DNA from: Diplonema japonicum
Taxonomy: Eukaryota; Euglenozoa; Diplonemea; Diplonemida; Diplonemidae
Assembly: GCA_964019335.1 (NCBI GenBank)
Contig: OZ025748.1
Span: 277,249-341,248, forward strand
Length of the DNA: 64,000 nt
Direction: 5' to 3'
The notes below the pieces were generated by a model that worked only from the letters and a program-made list of their open reading frames with translations, was not told the origin of the DNA and did not search any database. A program made the translations under genes and the position numbers. This document shows, piece by piece, positions 31,117 to 40,577 of this stretch. Position 1 is the first letter of the stretch; each line of letters opens with the position of its first letter.

Positions 31117-34100
31117 ATGGACGCACCCCGCAGGCGGTCTGCTTCCATGGGCGTGGCCTCTGCCCTTGCCCGGAAGCAGGTGCTGCAACAAGAACGGAGC
31201 AAAATAAAAAAGTACACCTTTGCAGAGGAGCACTACGACGCGGCTGAGATCGAGCGCAGGAAGAAGGAACAGATGGAGAACGAGGTCGCGAAGGCAAGGC
31301 GTGCAACGGAGGCAGCTCTCAGACACGCGGAAGAAGTGGAAGGGCTAAAGGACAGGGTGTCCGACGAGCTGGCAAAGAAGGAGAAAGAAATGGCCGCAAT
31401 CCAACAAGACGTTGCGGTGCAGACCAAGAAAGCACAGGAGAAGATAAGGTCATACGAGATGCAGTATCGATACCTGTCTGAAGAGCTGGTGGACAAGAAG
31501 AACGAGGAAAAGGAAATTCGAAGAGAAGTGTCATACATGAAACGCAAAGTGGAGGAAACCCGCGAGAACGCAGCCTGGGAGCGCGACACTGCGGTGCAGG
31601 CACTGCAGGTTGCGATCAAAAAAGAAGGGAACATCAACAGAGAGCTCGAGGGTCTACCTGAGAAAATCGAGTCCGAGATGAAAAAAAAGCTAGAGAAGGA
31701 AATAGGAAAGGGCGACCTCAAAAAATTTGACCAAGAGGAGATGATCAAGGCGATCGTAGCCCGTGTGACAGACGGGTACAACCTGCAGCACGCGCTGACG
31801 GATTTAGTGGAGAGCCTTAAGGCGCAGCTTGAGGTTGAAATACCTTCTGTAAGTACTGTGTCCAGCCATGAAAGCGATGTGTCCCCTGTATTCCCCTTCA
31901 TGCCCGATCCTGAACCTGAAGCACCTCCCACACCAAGCTCTTCGTTCCTTGATGGTAACGATGCTGACTATCTCCTCATGCAAGTCGAACATCCTAACTG
32001 CCGCATGCTGCGCAGCATGTCGCCCTGTTTTATGAGGCTGCAGCAAAGTCTGCAGGCTTCGGCGTCAGCCGCGCTTTGTGTCCTTGTCGCCGCCGCCCTC
32101 CCAGATTTGACTGACTACTTCAAAAACTGGGTCCCCGAAACCCTTTGCCTCAACTTGCGGTTAGGCGACTCAGGTGAAATGACGACAACCTGCGTGCGGC
32201 TCATCACAGCCGAGGACGGCACTGCCACCTACGAAGCTGACCTCGAGATCTCCCGAGACGCTATGGCATCCTTGTCCCCCAGATCCCCTGCTGCACGATC
32301 GCGTTCACGATCCAGATCACGACCCTCTTCATCTGTGCAGAGAACACCAAACAGACAATTAAGCCAGACACGGCTCTCAGCAACCCCAAACAGAAGGCCC
32401 ACTCAAGAGGAACGCATGACAAAACACCTCCAGAGAAAACTGGAGTACGAGGTTGAAGCCAAGAAACGGGCGGTCATGAAAGCAGAACAGCTGGAAAAGG
32501 ACAGAGAACATGCGGAGAAAGAGCGGAGACGGAAGGAAGCGCAAACCATCATACGGAATAAACTGACTCCGAAGAAAGTAGCACCGAAGAGGGAGCCTCC
32601 AAACGCACCTACGTCGCCGGTGCAAGAACTTCTAACGAGTGCCATGGTGCACACGTCGGTGGAGGAACTGGTCCCGCACATGTTACTGAGGGAGAAGATC
32701 GACCAGGTGGTCAGCGATCTGAAGAAAGAAGACTCTGTGCAGGGCAGTGAAAACGGTACCTCCGTCACGGGACCTATGTACCCAGTTCCCCATCTTCACT
32801 TCCATCAAGAACAGCGATCACCGCGAACAACACTACAGACACACTCCGCCTCTCTGCAAACAGACCGGGCACCTGACACAGGTGACGTTGCCGACCGCTT
32901 GCGAAGGTACTCGCTAGCAGTGGCGAAGGGCACCGGTATCAATATCGTAGATGAGACGATGACGAAGCGTCCCTCTAAACCACAGGTGCTGACGCCCAAG
33001 GGGAAGCGCAGCAGTGCCACCGTGATCCAACTGCACTCTGAGACGCCCGATCTAGGAAGCACACAGCAGAGGCTTGCCAACTACTCGTTCCCCTTGCACG
33101 AAGCCACACGGCACTCGCCTCCTGGCAATGCACACATGTACCCAACGTCGCCCTCTTCCATGCGAACAGCGAAGTCGTCGCCCAACTCAAAGTCTGTGCG
33201 GGTAGATGCTAGTGCCAGGGCTCCTTCTGTTCCTGAATCGGTGGTTAGCCCTAATGTCCGTCTCCACGCTGCGGAGCAGCCTGAGCATTCTACGTCACCT
33301 GCGGGCAGCCCAAGGTCGGGAGCGGGTTCCATGCGGTCACTCCCTTCCGCTGCGAGCTTCGACGTTCAAGAGCAAATGCGCCAACAGCAGAAACGAGAAA
33401 TGGAGCTTGAAAGGATCCTTCAGGAGCAAGACCTGAACAGCAGCAACAACAGCACTATGAAAAAAGAGTATACCCCGCAGCACATGCCCATCCAGCAGCA
33501 GCAGCGGCCCGACCTCTCGGTGCAGACACGTCCCGACGATGCCACAGTCCTTTCCCAAGCGTCGCCCATCTACAGTCAGGGCAGGTCCGTGGTGGCTCTC
33601 GATGGCTTGCTCCCCCCAATGGCCATGGACAAGGTCTCCTTTATTGATGACGCCATACAGCTGCCGCACGGTTCTCCTTACGAAGGATGGGTGAGTCCTT
33701 TCGACCAGATCCCAACCCCGCCCTCCAGCACTCACGCATCGAAGACGTCTTTAATGCGCTACAGTCCTTCAAGCAACAGCCCCCGCGGTTTGGCGACAAC
33801 ACTGCCGCAAGACATGCTGCCATCCTCTGCATCTGATGACAACGAGCGCCACATGCGTGCTCAGCAGCTCCTTCGGCAACAGCAGCAGCTGCTGCATCAT
33901 GAGCACAACTCTCAAGTTCCAACTGTCCAACAGGTGCACCAACATTCTCCCCAGCAGCAGCAACACCACCATCAACAGGCACGCTATCTGCAACATCAGC
34001 TGCAACAGCCTCAACAACAGTTCCAACATTCTCAGCAACCACAACACACTCAGCAGCAACGACAGCCACAACATCCACAACCACAGCAGCATCAGCCACA

Positions 34101-35084
34101 CCCACAACCACAGCAGCATCAGCCACAACAGCCACAGCCACAACATCTACAACCACAGCAGCATCAGCCACAACAGCAACACCCGCAACCACTGCAACAT
34201 CAGCTGCAACAGCCACAACCACAACAGCCACAACCACAACCACAACAGCAACACCCACAACCACGGCAGCAACCACAACCACAACCACAACAGCATCAGC
34301 TACAAAAGCAGCATGCACAAGATCAGGAGACACTCGGATCTCTACAAAGTACACCGCTGCAGCTTCCAGCAGAACAGCCACAGCAACTGCAACCACAGGA
34401 ACGGAAGCAACTTCCCACAGAGCCGCCACGACAAGAAGAGAAGCCACCCCAGACAACTGTGCGTAAACAAGATGATATCCCCACCACCACCACCACCACC
34501 CCCCCTGCGCAAACAAGTCAACTAGCCGGGGACCAAGAGCAAAAAGAAAAGGAGCAGAGCCCTGAGAGAGTGGAGAGCCCGACGGGGAACATCCTTAGCG
34601 ACACGGAGAGCATCGTAAGTGACACTGCACTGTACAATATGAGGCTTCTGTCGCAGGTAAGACACACGGTGACGGCGGAGCTGAACAAGGCGTGGGATGA
34701 AGCATTCGAAGACAAGAAAGAGGATAAAAAAGAGGATAAGAAGGAGACACAGGAAGAGGAGGAGAAGAAAGAGCAGTCTGTAAGAAGGAAGAGGGCGGCA
34801 ACGCTGAGCCCCCTGCCCGAGGTGATCGTCGAAAGGACGTCTGACATGCCAGAGGACATGCCAACCATCATCCTCGACAGGAGTGTGTCAGACCTGGACA
34901 CGTCGGAGAAAGGTATGCCTTCACCCCATCAATCATCATAACAGTGCCTCCTCAGTTCACGCTAGGTGAAGACGCCAAGCAGATGGCACTGACGGTGCCC
35001 CTCGACAGCATCCTTGGAAACGATGGACCCGAGGAGGAGGACCTAGTGCTGCAGGCGATGCTAGAGGACAACCCTGATATGTAG
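31117..35084 (+). CDS. Coiled-coil protein with Gln/His/Pro-rich tract, about 1320 aa
   Basis: The start MDAPRRRSASMG follows the acceptor CCCCATAG. Residues about 30-260 are coiled coil (KEQMENEVAKARRATEAALR, LVDKKNEEKEIRREV), with a second coiled stretch near 425-500. A long Gln/His/Pro tract (CAG/CAA/CAC/CCA codons, about 33840-34330, residues 910-1070) precedes an acidic/Lys-rich C-terminus. The frame ends at 34941, but a 32-nt intron, 34913-34944 (GTATGCC...AACAG), restores an acidic C-terminus ending LQAMLEDNPDM at 35084; I favour this. Another in-frame GTAAGT...CAG segment (34615-34656) may be a 42-nt intron. Motifs such as DVAVQTKK, ASLQTDRA and LSVQTRPD resemble dynein light-chain (LC8) sites. 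Function unknown; a cytoskeletal scaffold is plausible. Confidence 0.65.
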
Positions 35085-35936
35085 TATGTGGCAGCTTTCG
35101 GGGAGGAAGAAAAAAAAAGGTCTTGTTGTGCTCGATCGCCATCTTACGTCGTAGCCATCAGATTGCCTGGGGAAAGGGGGTGGGGGAAGAAAGCAAATAA
35201 ACCCAATAATAAATATTAAACAGCAATCATTACTTGCGGCTACCCCTAGCAGAGCAATTGAAGGTTAAGCACCAGCTTCGAGAAGACCTCAGATCACGCG
35301 AACAGTCGAGCCACTTCGGGGGCTTCAGGTATAAAGGAAAAATTGTATGGGGGGGAAATAAAAACCAGTATCGGTGACCTTGAGGACGAAAGCCCCGTCA
35401 GCCTGGCGGTGGAAGAGTTCAGGCGACGCTCCCGTGCGAAATCAATGACCTCAAAGAGGGCTACCCCTATGTTCTAAAACCTACTAGACCTCCAGTTATA
35501 ATCTCTTTTTTCTTCTTCTCTTCTCCTTTGTTTTCATTTTGTACATTCTCACCCCCCCCCCCCCCCAACTTTTGTTGAGTGCGTAGAAACCAAAAAAAAA
35601 AGATCTTCCCCTTCCTTTGTAAGAACACGGGTTTCTCTCCTTCGTGTTTTGCCCCCTTCCCTTTTCTATGTTTTTCTTCTTTTTTTTTTTTTGGCTCTGT
35701 AGTACACCCATTTCAACACACAACAAGAAAAAAAAAAAAAAAAAAAAAAAAAAAGGGAAGAGAAACAAAACAAAAAAAAACCGATTCACCTGGTTACAGG
35801 CTTTTTCTTTTTCTTTTTTTTTTTTGTATATTTCCTTCACAGAAGGTTTTCTTTCTTTTTCTTTTTTTCTTGTCACCCAATCCTCTCTGACAAAACTTTC
35901 AGATCAAAAGAAGAAAAAATAAAAAAAAGGAGATAA
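35085..35936. other. Spacer with low-complexity tracts and two exon-like segments
   Basis: Apart from the exon-like pieces at 35252-35477, the spacer consists of T-, A- and C-tracts, including an A-run at about 35729-35754. The end is T-rich and contains CTTTCAG at about 35897-35903, a likely acceptor for the sideroflexin gene. Confidence 0.6.
35252..35477 (+). CDS. Orphan two-exon coding segment, possibly the 3' end of the preceding gene
   Basis: Reading from 35252 gives EQLKVKHQLREDLRSREQSS and HFGGF, then a 40-nt intron at 35329-35368 (GTATAA...AACCAG) that splits a Ser codon, and then IGDLEDESPVSLAVEEFRRR through to PMF before TAA at 35475. The composition and intron match real genes in this window. 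AG acceptors at 35249 and 35252 precede it. I could not join it in phase to the exon ending at 35084, so it is either an alternative end of the coiled-coil gene or the end of another small gene whose first exon I did not find. Confidence 0.45.
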
Positions 35937-37066
35937 ATGACGCAGCTGGACCCGCACTACAATGGGTTGAAGTGCAAGATACCGCATGATGAGCAGACTG
36001 TGTTGGGGCGGTATAGGTTGTACGCCAGAGGGATGCACCCGATGTTGATGCTGCAAGGGAGAGAAAAAGTGAAGAAGGTTCAGCTGCTGCTGAACGCACA
36101 AAAGGAAGCAGAGGCAAAGGGATGGGACGACGTCGCCCCGAAAGAACAGCTGGAGAGGGCATGGAATGTTAACAGGTGGTGCACCAACGACGTCAATGGG
36201 AGGTACATTCCCTTCTGGGGGAGGCTCTCCTTCATCACCATACCAACCTTCCTGTCAACCATGGCAAACATCAGCTCGGTTTACATAGTAAAGGATATTA
36301 GACGGTACCAGATGGCGCGTCTTGCAGCGCACACCAGCAGCGGTTTCACCTTCATGATCTTCGCAGCCTACCAGTCAGGGGGGGTCACCACGACTAAGCT
36401 CGAAAAGGCCGGGCTCATCACCCTCTCCGGACTCCTAGCCACGATGACAGGACTTTACGGCGAGTACCGGGCCTCCCTGACCTACGATGTGGTGAAGCGG
36501 ACGTTTTCGCACAAGGTACGTGGGACCATTAACGGTTCGTTGACCCCTGCGATCGGGATGGGGTTGGGCACAATGATCGTGAAAAGCAATGAATGGGCAC
36601 CCTTCATGATCACCGATGCGTACATCCCTGTTTATGACGAAACCGGTGAGCTAGTCGGTATGACGATTATATAAAAAAAAAAGGGGGAGGAAAAAAAAAC
36701 AGATAAAACCTCCGAGGCAGGGTACTTCGCAGCAAGGGAGACGAGTGTACTGAGGGCAGGGCATGCTTTTTTATGGGGGGTATGTAACAACAAAAAAAAG
36801 AAGGGGAAAAAAAAAAAAAAAAGGTCCTTTCGTTTTCGGTGTCTCAAGCTGTGATAAGCCAGCACAGCGCCACGAGCAAGAAAGCCATCGAGACGCTGCG
36901 GAGAAAAACCTGTTTGATCTCGTTCTTCCTGTTGGTCTCGTTTCTCGCCTCGCTCCCCTTGGCCATCGGGATCACCCCCGCGCACACGAGCATCGCGTCC
37001 CGTAGGATAGACACAGAGTACCAGAAGGCAGGGATAGCCAATTTGTACTACTACAGAGGATTGTAA
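35937..37066 (+). CDS. Sideroflexin (mitochondrial amino-acid transporter family), 346 aa
   Basis: Three exons, 35937-36657, 36703-36779 and 36824-37066, with introns of 45 nt (GTATGA...ACAG) and 44 nt (GTATGT...AAAAG), give a full-length sideroflexin (animal members are about 320 aa). Recognisable parts are HPMLMLQGREKVKKVQLLL, the GRLSFITIPTF region (equivalent to GRMS...PMN), the IPVYDETGELV segment, exon 2 with EAGYFAARETSVLRAG, and the C-terminal LASLPLAIGITP with the terminal tyrosine-rich YYYRGL (family: YFNKGL). Sideroflexins sit in the inner mitochondrial membrane; some import serine for one-carbon metabolism. Intron 1 contains an in-frame stop, so an unspliced reading truncates the protein. 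Confidence 0.88.
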
Positions 37067-37150
37067 CCCCGCTTCTCTTTCTTTTTCCTTTTCTTTGTAT
37101 CTCCCTTCATCAATCAGCCACAAGGGGAATTAAAAAGAGAGAAAAAAAAA

Positions 37151-38281
37151 ATGGAAGATGACACATACACATATCAACTGTCGACTGGTTTCAGCATTTA
37201 CGTTGAAATGGCGAGACAGCTAGACAGCATGGGGTGGAAGCCCGTTAAAGGATCCCGGTTCCACGTCCTTCTGGGCGATAGGTTCGGTATCAAGTACGGG
37301 CAGCTTCTGGGGAAGGAGGCGATCGGTGTCGAGCAGTGCGTGAACTACTTCCCGAAGACGCATTTACTGACGTTGAAAACAGCCTTGGTGAGGAGGCTGA
37401 GGGAACAAGGCAAAAACCCGAACTGGCTTCCCGAGAGCTACATATTAATGAAGGAAACAAACGAGCAAGCCTTGGACGAGACAGCCCCTCCGTGGAAAAA
37501 GAACCGGAACACATCAAAAGACGCTCAGGAAGCAGAGCATGACAAGGCACGGTTCGCCGCCATACCTAAAGGGGATAAAGTTTGGATTCTGAAACCATCG
37601 TCGGCATGTGGGGGGCAAGGCATACACATCACCAACGACCCGAAGGAAGCGGTAGAGATCGTAGAAAAGGCCAACGGGAAAGGTCTCTTCGTGGCACAAC
37701 AATACATTGACAAACCGCTGTTGCTAGAGGGGGAAAGAAAGTTCGATATGAGATGCTGGGTACTTCTAACATGGGATTTCAAAGTACACCTGTTTACTGA
37801 AGGGTCGTTGAGGACAAGCAGCAGTACGTACAACTCGGACTACAAGGACTTGCCTGCCCATGTGACGAACCACTGCTTGCAAGAGACACAAGAAGGGTTT
37901 GGAAAGTTCGAGGAAGGGAACGAAATGTGGTACTCCGTCTTCGAGGCGTTCCTTTCCCAACACCACCCCACACGGTCGTTAGAAGCTGACGTCCTTCCCC
38001 AGGTCCGCGAGATTATATTAACTACGCTCGACTCCGTCAGGGAGCTGCTGTCTGTCGACGGTACATCTCAGTACCTTCCTTTTCAGCTTTTTGGCTACGA
38101 TTTCCTCGTGGACAGTGCGTTCAAAGTATGGCTGTTGGAGATCAACGGAAGCCCTGCCAGCGCCGAAAAGTTTAAGTCTGAAATGGTTGCGGACATTCTC
38201 CGCAAGACTGTCCACAGGCAGTTCCCCTTCATGCCTGCAGAGATCCCTGATGGTACACCGCACTTTGAGCTTATAAATTAG
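37151..38281 (+). CDS. TTL: Tubulin-tyrosine ligase, 376 aa
   Basis: Length and sequence follow the single-domain tubulin-tyrosine ligase itself (animal TTL is 377 aa) rather than the longer TTLL glutamylases. Landmarks are FHVLLGDRFGIKYGQL at the N-terminus, NYFPKTHLLTLKTAL, the ATP-grasp segment VWILKPSSACGGQGIHI, QQYIDKPLLLEGERKFDMRC, HVTNHCLQ, FGKFEEGNEMW, QLFGYDFLVD and the metal-binding VWLLEINGSPA. The enzyme re-adds tyrosine to the alpha-tubulin C-terminus, part of the detyrosination cycle of microtubules. The gene is single-exon, with a 5' A-run before the ATG. It sits close to a cilium assembly gene (39238). Confidence 0.93.
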   Translation: MEDDTYTYQLSTGFSIYVEMARQLDSMGWKPVKGSRFHVLLGDRFGIKYGQLLGKEAIGVEQCVNYFPKTHLLTLKTALVRRLREQGKNPNWLPESYILMKETNEQALDETAPPWKKNRNTSKDAQEAEHDKARFAAIPKGDKVWILKPSSACGGQGIHITNDPKEAVEIVEKANGKGLFVAQQYIDKPLLLEGERKFDMRCWVLLTWDFKVHLFTEGSLRTSSSTYNSDYKDLPAHVTNHCLQETQEGFGKFEEGNEMWYSVFEAFLSQHHPTRSLEADVLPQVREIILTTLDSVRELLSVDGTSQYLPFQLFGYDFLVDSAFKVWLLEINGSPASAEKFKSEMVADILRKTVHRQFPFMPAEIPDGTPHFELIN

Positions 38282-38398
38282 ATGACAATTTATTTTTATT
38301 TTCTTTGTTAGAGCTTTGTTGTTTATTGTTATTCCCCCCCTTTGGTATCCCGACGGTTTTTACAAAAGAAAAAAAAAAAACAAACAAATGAAATAGGA

Positions 38399-39145
38399 AT
38401 GGAGTGGGACTTGAGAGATGTAAGCCCCGCACGGAGTGCTAGCGGTGGCTCACTGCGGTCTCCTTCAAACTCACCATTCGCACGCGAGCCGTATGAGGCG
38501 GAAACGGAGGGGGACACGGTTTTGCAAGATAAATTGAAGAAACGCCTAGCAGCAGCACAGTTGAAGCTGGATCTGGCACACAGGGCGAAGGGGTTGTGCC
38601 AACAACGGAACAGAGGAGTGGAGAAGATCGCGCTGCAATCGCCGAAACGAATTGTGAAGAAAGTGATCGCGCAGGACATCGTTTCGAAAGTGATCAAGGA
38701 AGGGGAAGAGGAAGAGGAGGCTAGGAAAGTACGGGCGAGCGCCTTTGAAAAGGCAGCTGTGGAAAACGAGAAACTACTGAGCACCTTGGAAAATCTACGA
38801 AACGAGTTGGGAGGGAAGCCATCGCCCAAGTCCCAGTGGTACCGATTGGTATGCAGCACAGCGACAGTGCACGCGGAGCCAAACACTGCGTCAGCACTGC
38901 TGGACATGAAATCAGGTTCGTGCACCGCTGAAGTACACGGAAGGACGCCAGACGGCTCGTGGTTAAAACTAGCCCCCTCTGGGTGGGTTCACTCTTCGAA
39001 CTGGATCGAGACCACCTTGCCTGAACTCGTTGTACAGCAGCAGCATGAAATCGCCTACCTCAAATCCCTTCTTTCCACAGAAACAGCACGAGCTGATACC
39101 GCTGAGGCCGAGCTTGCCACCCTCCGTAGACTCATAGAAACTTAG
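38399..39145 (+). CDS. Coiled-coil protein with SH3b-like domain, 248 aa
   Basis: The chosen ATG (MEWDLRDVSPARSASGG) follows an A-run; the open frame upstream is Lys-rich tract. Residues 1-40 are Ser/Arg-rich, 40-140 form charged helices, and about 150-210 resemble an SH3b domain (WYRLVCSTATVHAEPNTASA, then SWLKLAPSGWVHSSNWIE). A C-terminal leucine heptad (EIAYLKSLLSTETARADTAE) ends the protein. SH3b-like folds bind peptides or polysaccharides; the partner is not known. The neighbours TTL and ZMYND10-like suggest, but do not prove, a cytoskeletal context. Confidence 0.65.
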   Translation: MEWDLRDVSPARSASGGSLRSPSNSPFAREPYEAETEGDTVLQDKLKKRLAAAQLKLDLAHRAKGLCQQRNRGVEKIALQSPKRIVKKVIAQDIVSKVIKEGEEEEEARKVRASAFEKAAVENEKLLSTLENLRNELGGKPSPKSQWYRLVCSTATVHAEPNTASALLDMKSGSCTAEVHGRTPDGSWLKLAPSGWVHSSNWIETTLPELVVQQQHEIAYLKSLLSTETARADTAEAELATLRRLIET

Positions 39146-39237
39146 AGATCCATATTTGAAACTTTTTTTGTGAACAAATAAAATGTAAAAATAAAAAAAA
39201 TACCCTCCCCAGAAACGGCGTTTGATTGAAAGAAAAC

Positions 39238-40458
39238 ATGGAAGGTTTTGTGGGGAACCAGATTTTAGTGCAGCCTGAAGCGGAGGCCATGGTGAGGGAC
39301 CTCGAGCCGTTCAGTATAGAAGATGTGGGCACGAAACAGTGGCAGCTGCAAAGAAAGAAGATGGAACAACTGAACTGCCAAGCACACTACAACACGTCCA
39401 AGGGAAGTGGGGACTTCGTCACAGATGCAGTACTGGGGCATGACAAGGTGACAGTCGTCATTCACGAACTGCTGGTCATCGAGCAGTGGAGGCGAAAGGT
39501 CTTCCCGTCCATCAGGGAGAAGGTAATGGCCATGAATCCCACGTGCCTCTACAGTCTTTTGTACTACGAAGGTGTTCTTGTCAATTTCCTGGAGCTGGTT
39601 TTCTGGACAGAAGAAGGGGTGGCACGGTGTGACGATGATCTCCTTGAGGTCCTCGACTATCTGTGGCGCAACATTATCACACTGAACTCCGCCAACGACG
39701 ATTATTGGCCGTCTCCTAGCAGCATCGAAGACATCAAGAGCGGTGCGGGCATCTCAAAGATGGACAGCGAGAGGCGGCAAGAGTTCACAATATGCATGAC
39801 CTCCATCTCCCTGCTGTGGTACATAATCGACAAGATGAAGGTGCTGCCGATGTCAGCAGTCAACAACATTCTGAAGAAGAATGACATGCCTGTTGGCTTG
39901 GCTGTTTTGTTGGACAACAGGCCGTGGCTGCGTAGAGGCACCGACGGGATGGAGAAGTTCATCACAAAAGAATGGAAAAAGGTGACCAGAGGTGACACGA
40001 TGGTGGTCTGTGAGTACGAGGCTCACGTGTGGTTCATGATGCATTGCTTGCTGACGAACCCCATCTGCAGAGAGAAGTACTCCTACACGGTCTGGAGGAA
40101 AGACCAGTTGCTCAAATGCAGAAAGTTCCTCAACGAGATACTGTTGGATCAGATACCCCCGCTTGCTGACCTTCAGCGTGCTTTGGACGAGCTTTCCTTC
40201 TTAGACCCCCCTGCTTCAGCTGAAGAGAAGTTCAAGTCCACCTTGGTGATCGAGCCTGTTCCGCGGCTCATGAACAGCATCCTGAAAGGCGCCAACTTCA
40301 AGTCCCTCTCCGCAATGCACGAAGCGCGCCTCACTGACAAGGCCACTGTGATGGAGCAGTCGAAGGAGATGTCGCAGATGATCGACCAGCTCATCGGCAG
40401 CTTGGAAGGTGGCGACATCGACGAGGCGCAGCTAGCCAGCATGATGAAGAACATGTGA
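39238..40458 (+). CDS. ZMYND10-like dynein-arm assembly factor lacking the MYND finger, 406 aa
   Basis: The N-terminal half matches the ZMYND10 family: HELLVIEQWRRKVFPSIREK, LYSLLYYEGVLVNFLELVFW and the following DLLEVLDYLWRNI, then MTSISLLWYIIDKMKVLPMS, LDNRPWLRR and the KCRKFLNEILLDQIPPLADL region. In animals ZMYND10 is a co-chaperone for cytoplasmic preassembly of axonemal dynein heavy chains and ends in a MYND zinc finger. Here the frame ends with an acidic helix (SLEGGDIDEAQLASMMKNM) and no Cys/His cluster, and the next gene starts about 120 bases on, leaving no room for a MYND exon. The ATG follows a purine-rich leader. It implies a motile flagellum. Confidence 0.82.
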   Translation: MEGFVGNQILVQPEAEAMVRDLEPFSIEDVGTKQWQLQRKKMEQLNCQAHYNTSKGSGDFVTDAVLGHDKVTVVIHELLVIEQWRRKVFPSIREKVMAMNPTCLYSLLYYEGVLVNFLELVFWTEEGVARCDDDLLEVLDYLWRNIITLNSANDDYWPSPSSIEDIKSGAGISKMDSERRQEFTICMTSISLLWYIIDKMKVLPMSAVNNILKKNDMPVGLAVLLDNRPWLRRGTDGMEKFITKEWKKVTRGDTMVVCEYEAHVWFMMHCLLTNPICREKYSYTVWRKDQLLKCRKFLNEILLDQIPPLADLQRALDELSFLDPPASAEEKFKSTLVIEPVPRLMNSILKGANFKSLSAMHEARLTDKATVMEQSKEMSQMIDQLIGSLEGGDIDEAQLASMMKNM

Positions 40459-40577
40459 GGGTCTCTGTCTCATGGTGTTTTCCTTTTTGGTATTCGCGTA
40501 GTTTTTAACTTTGCTTTAATTATTTTTAACTTACCCTTGTTTTCGGTTCATATTTTCAGCTAAGCCTTACAGGTCTT

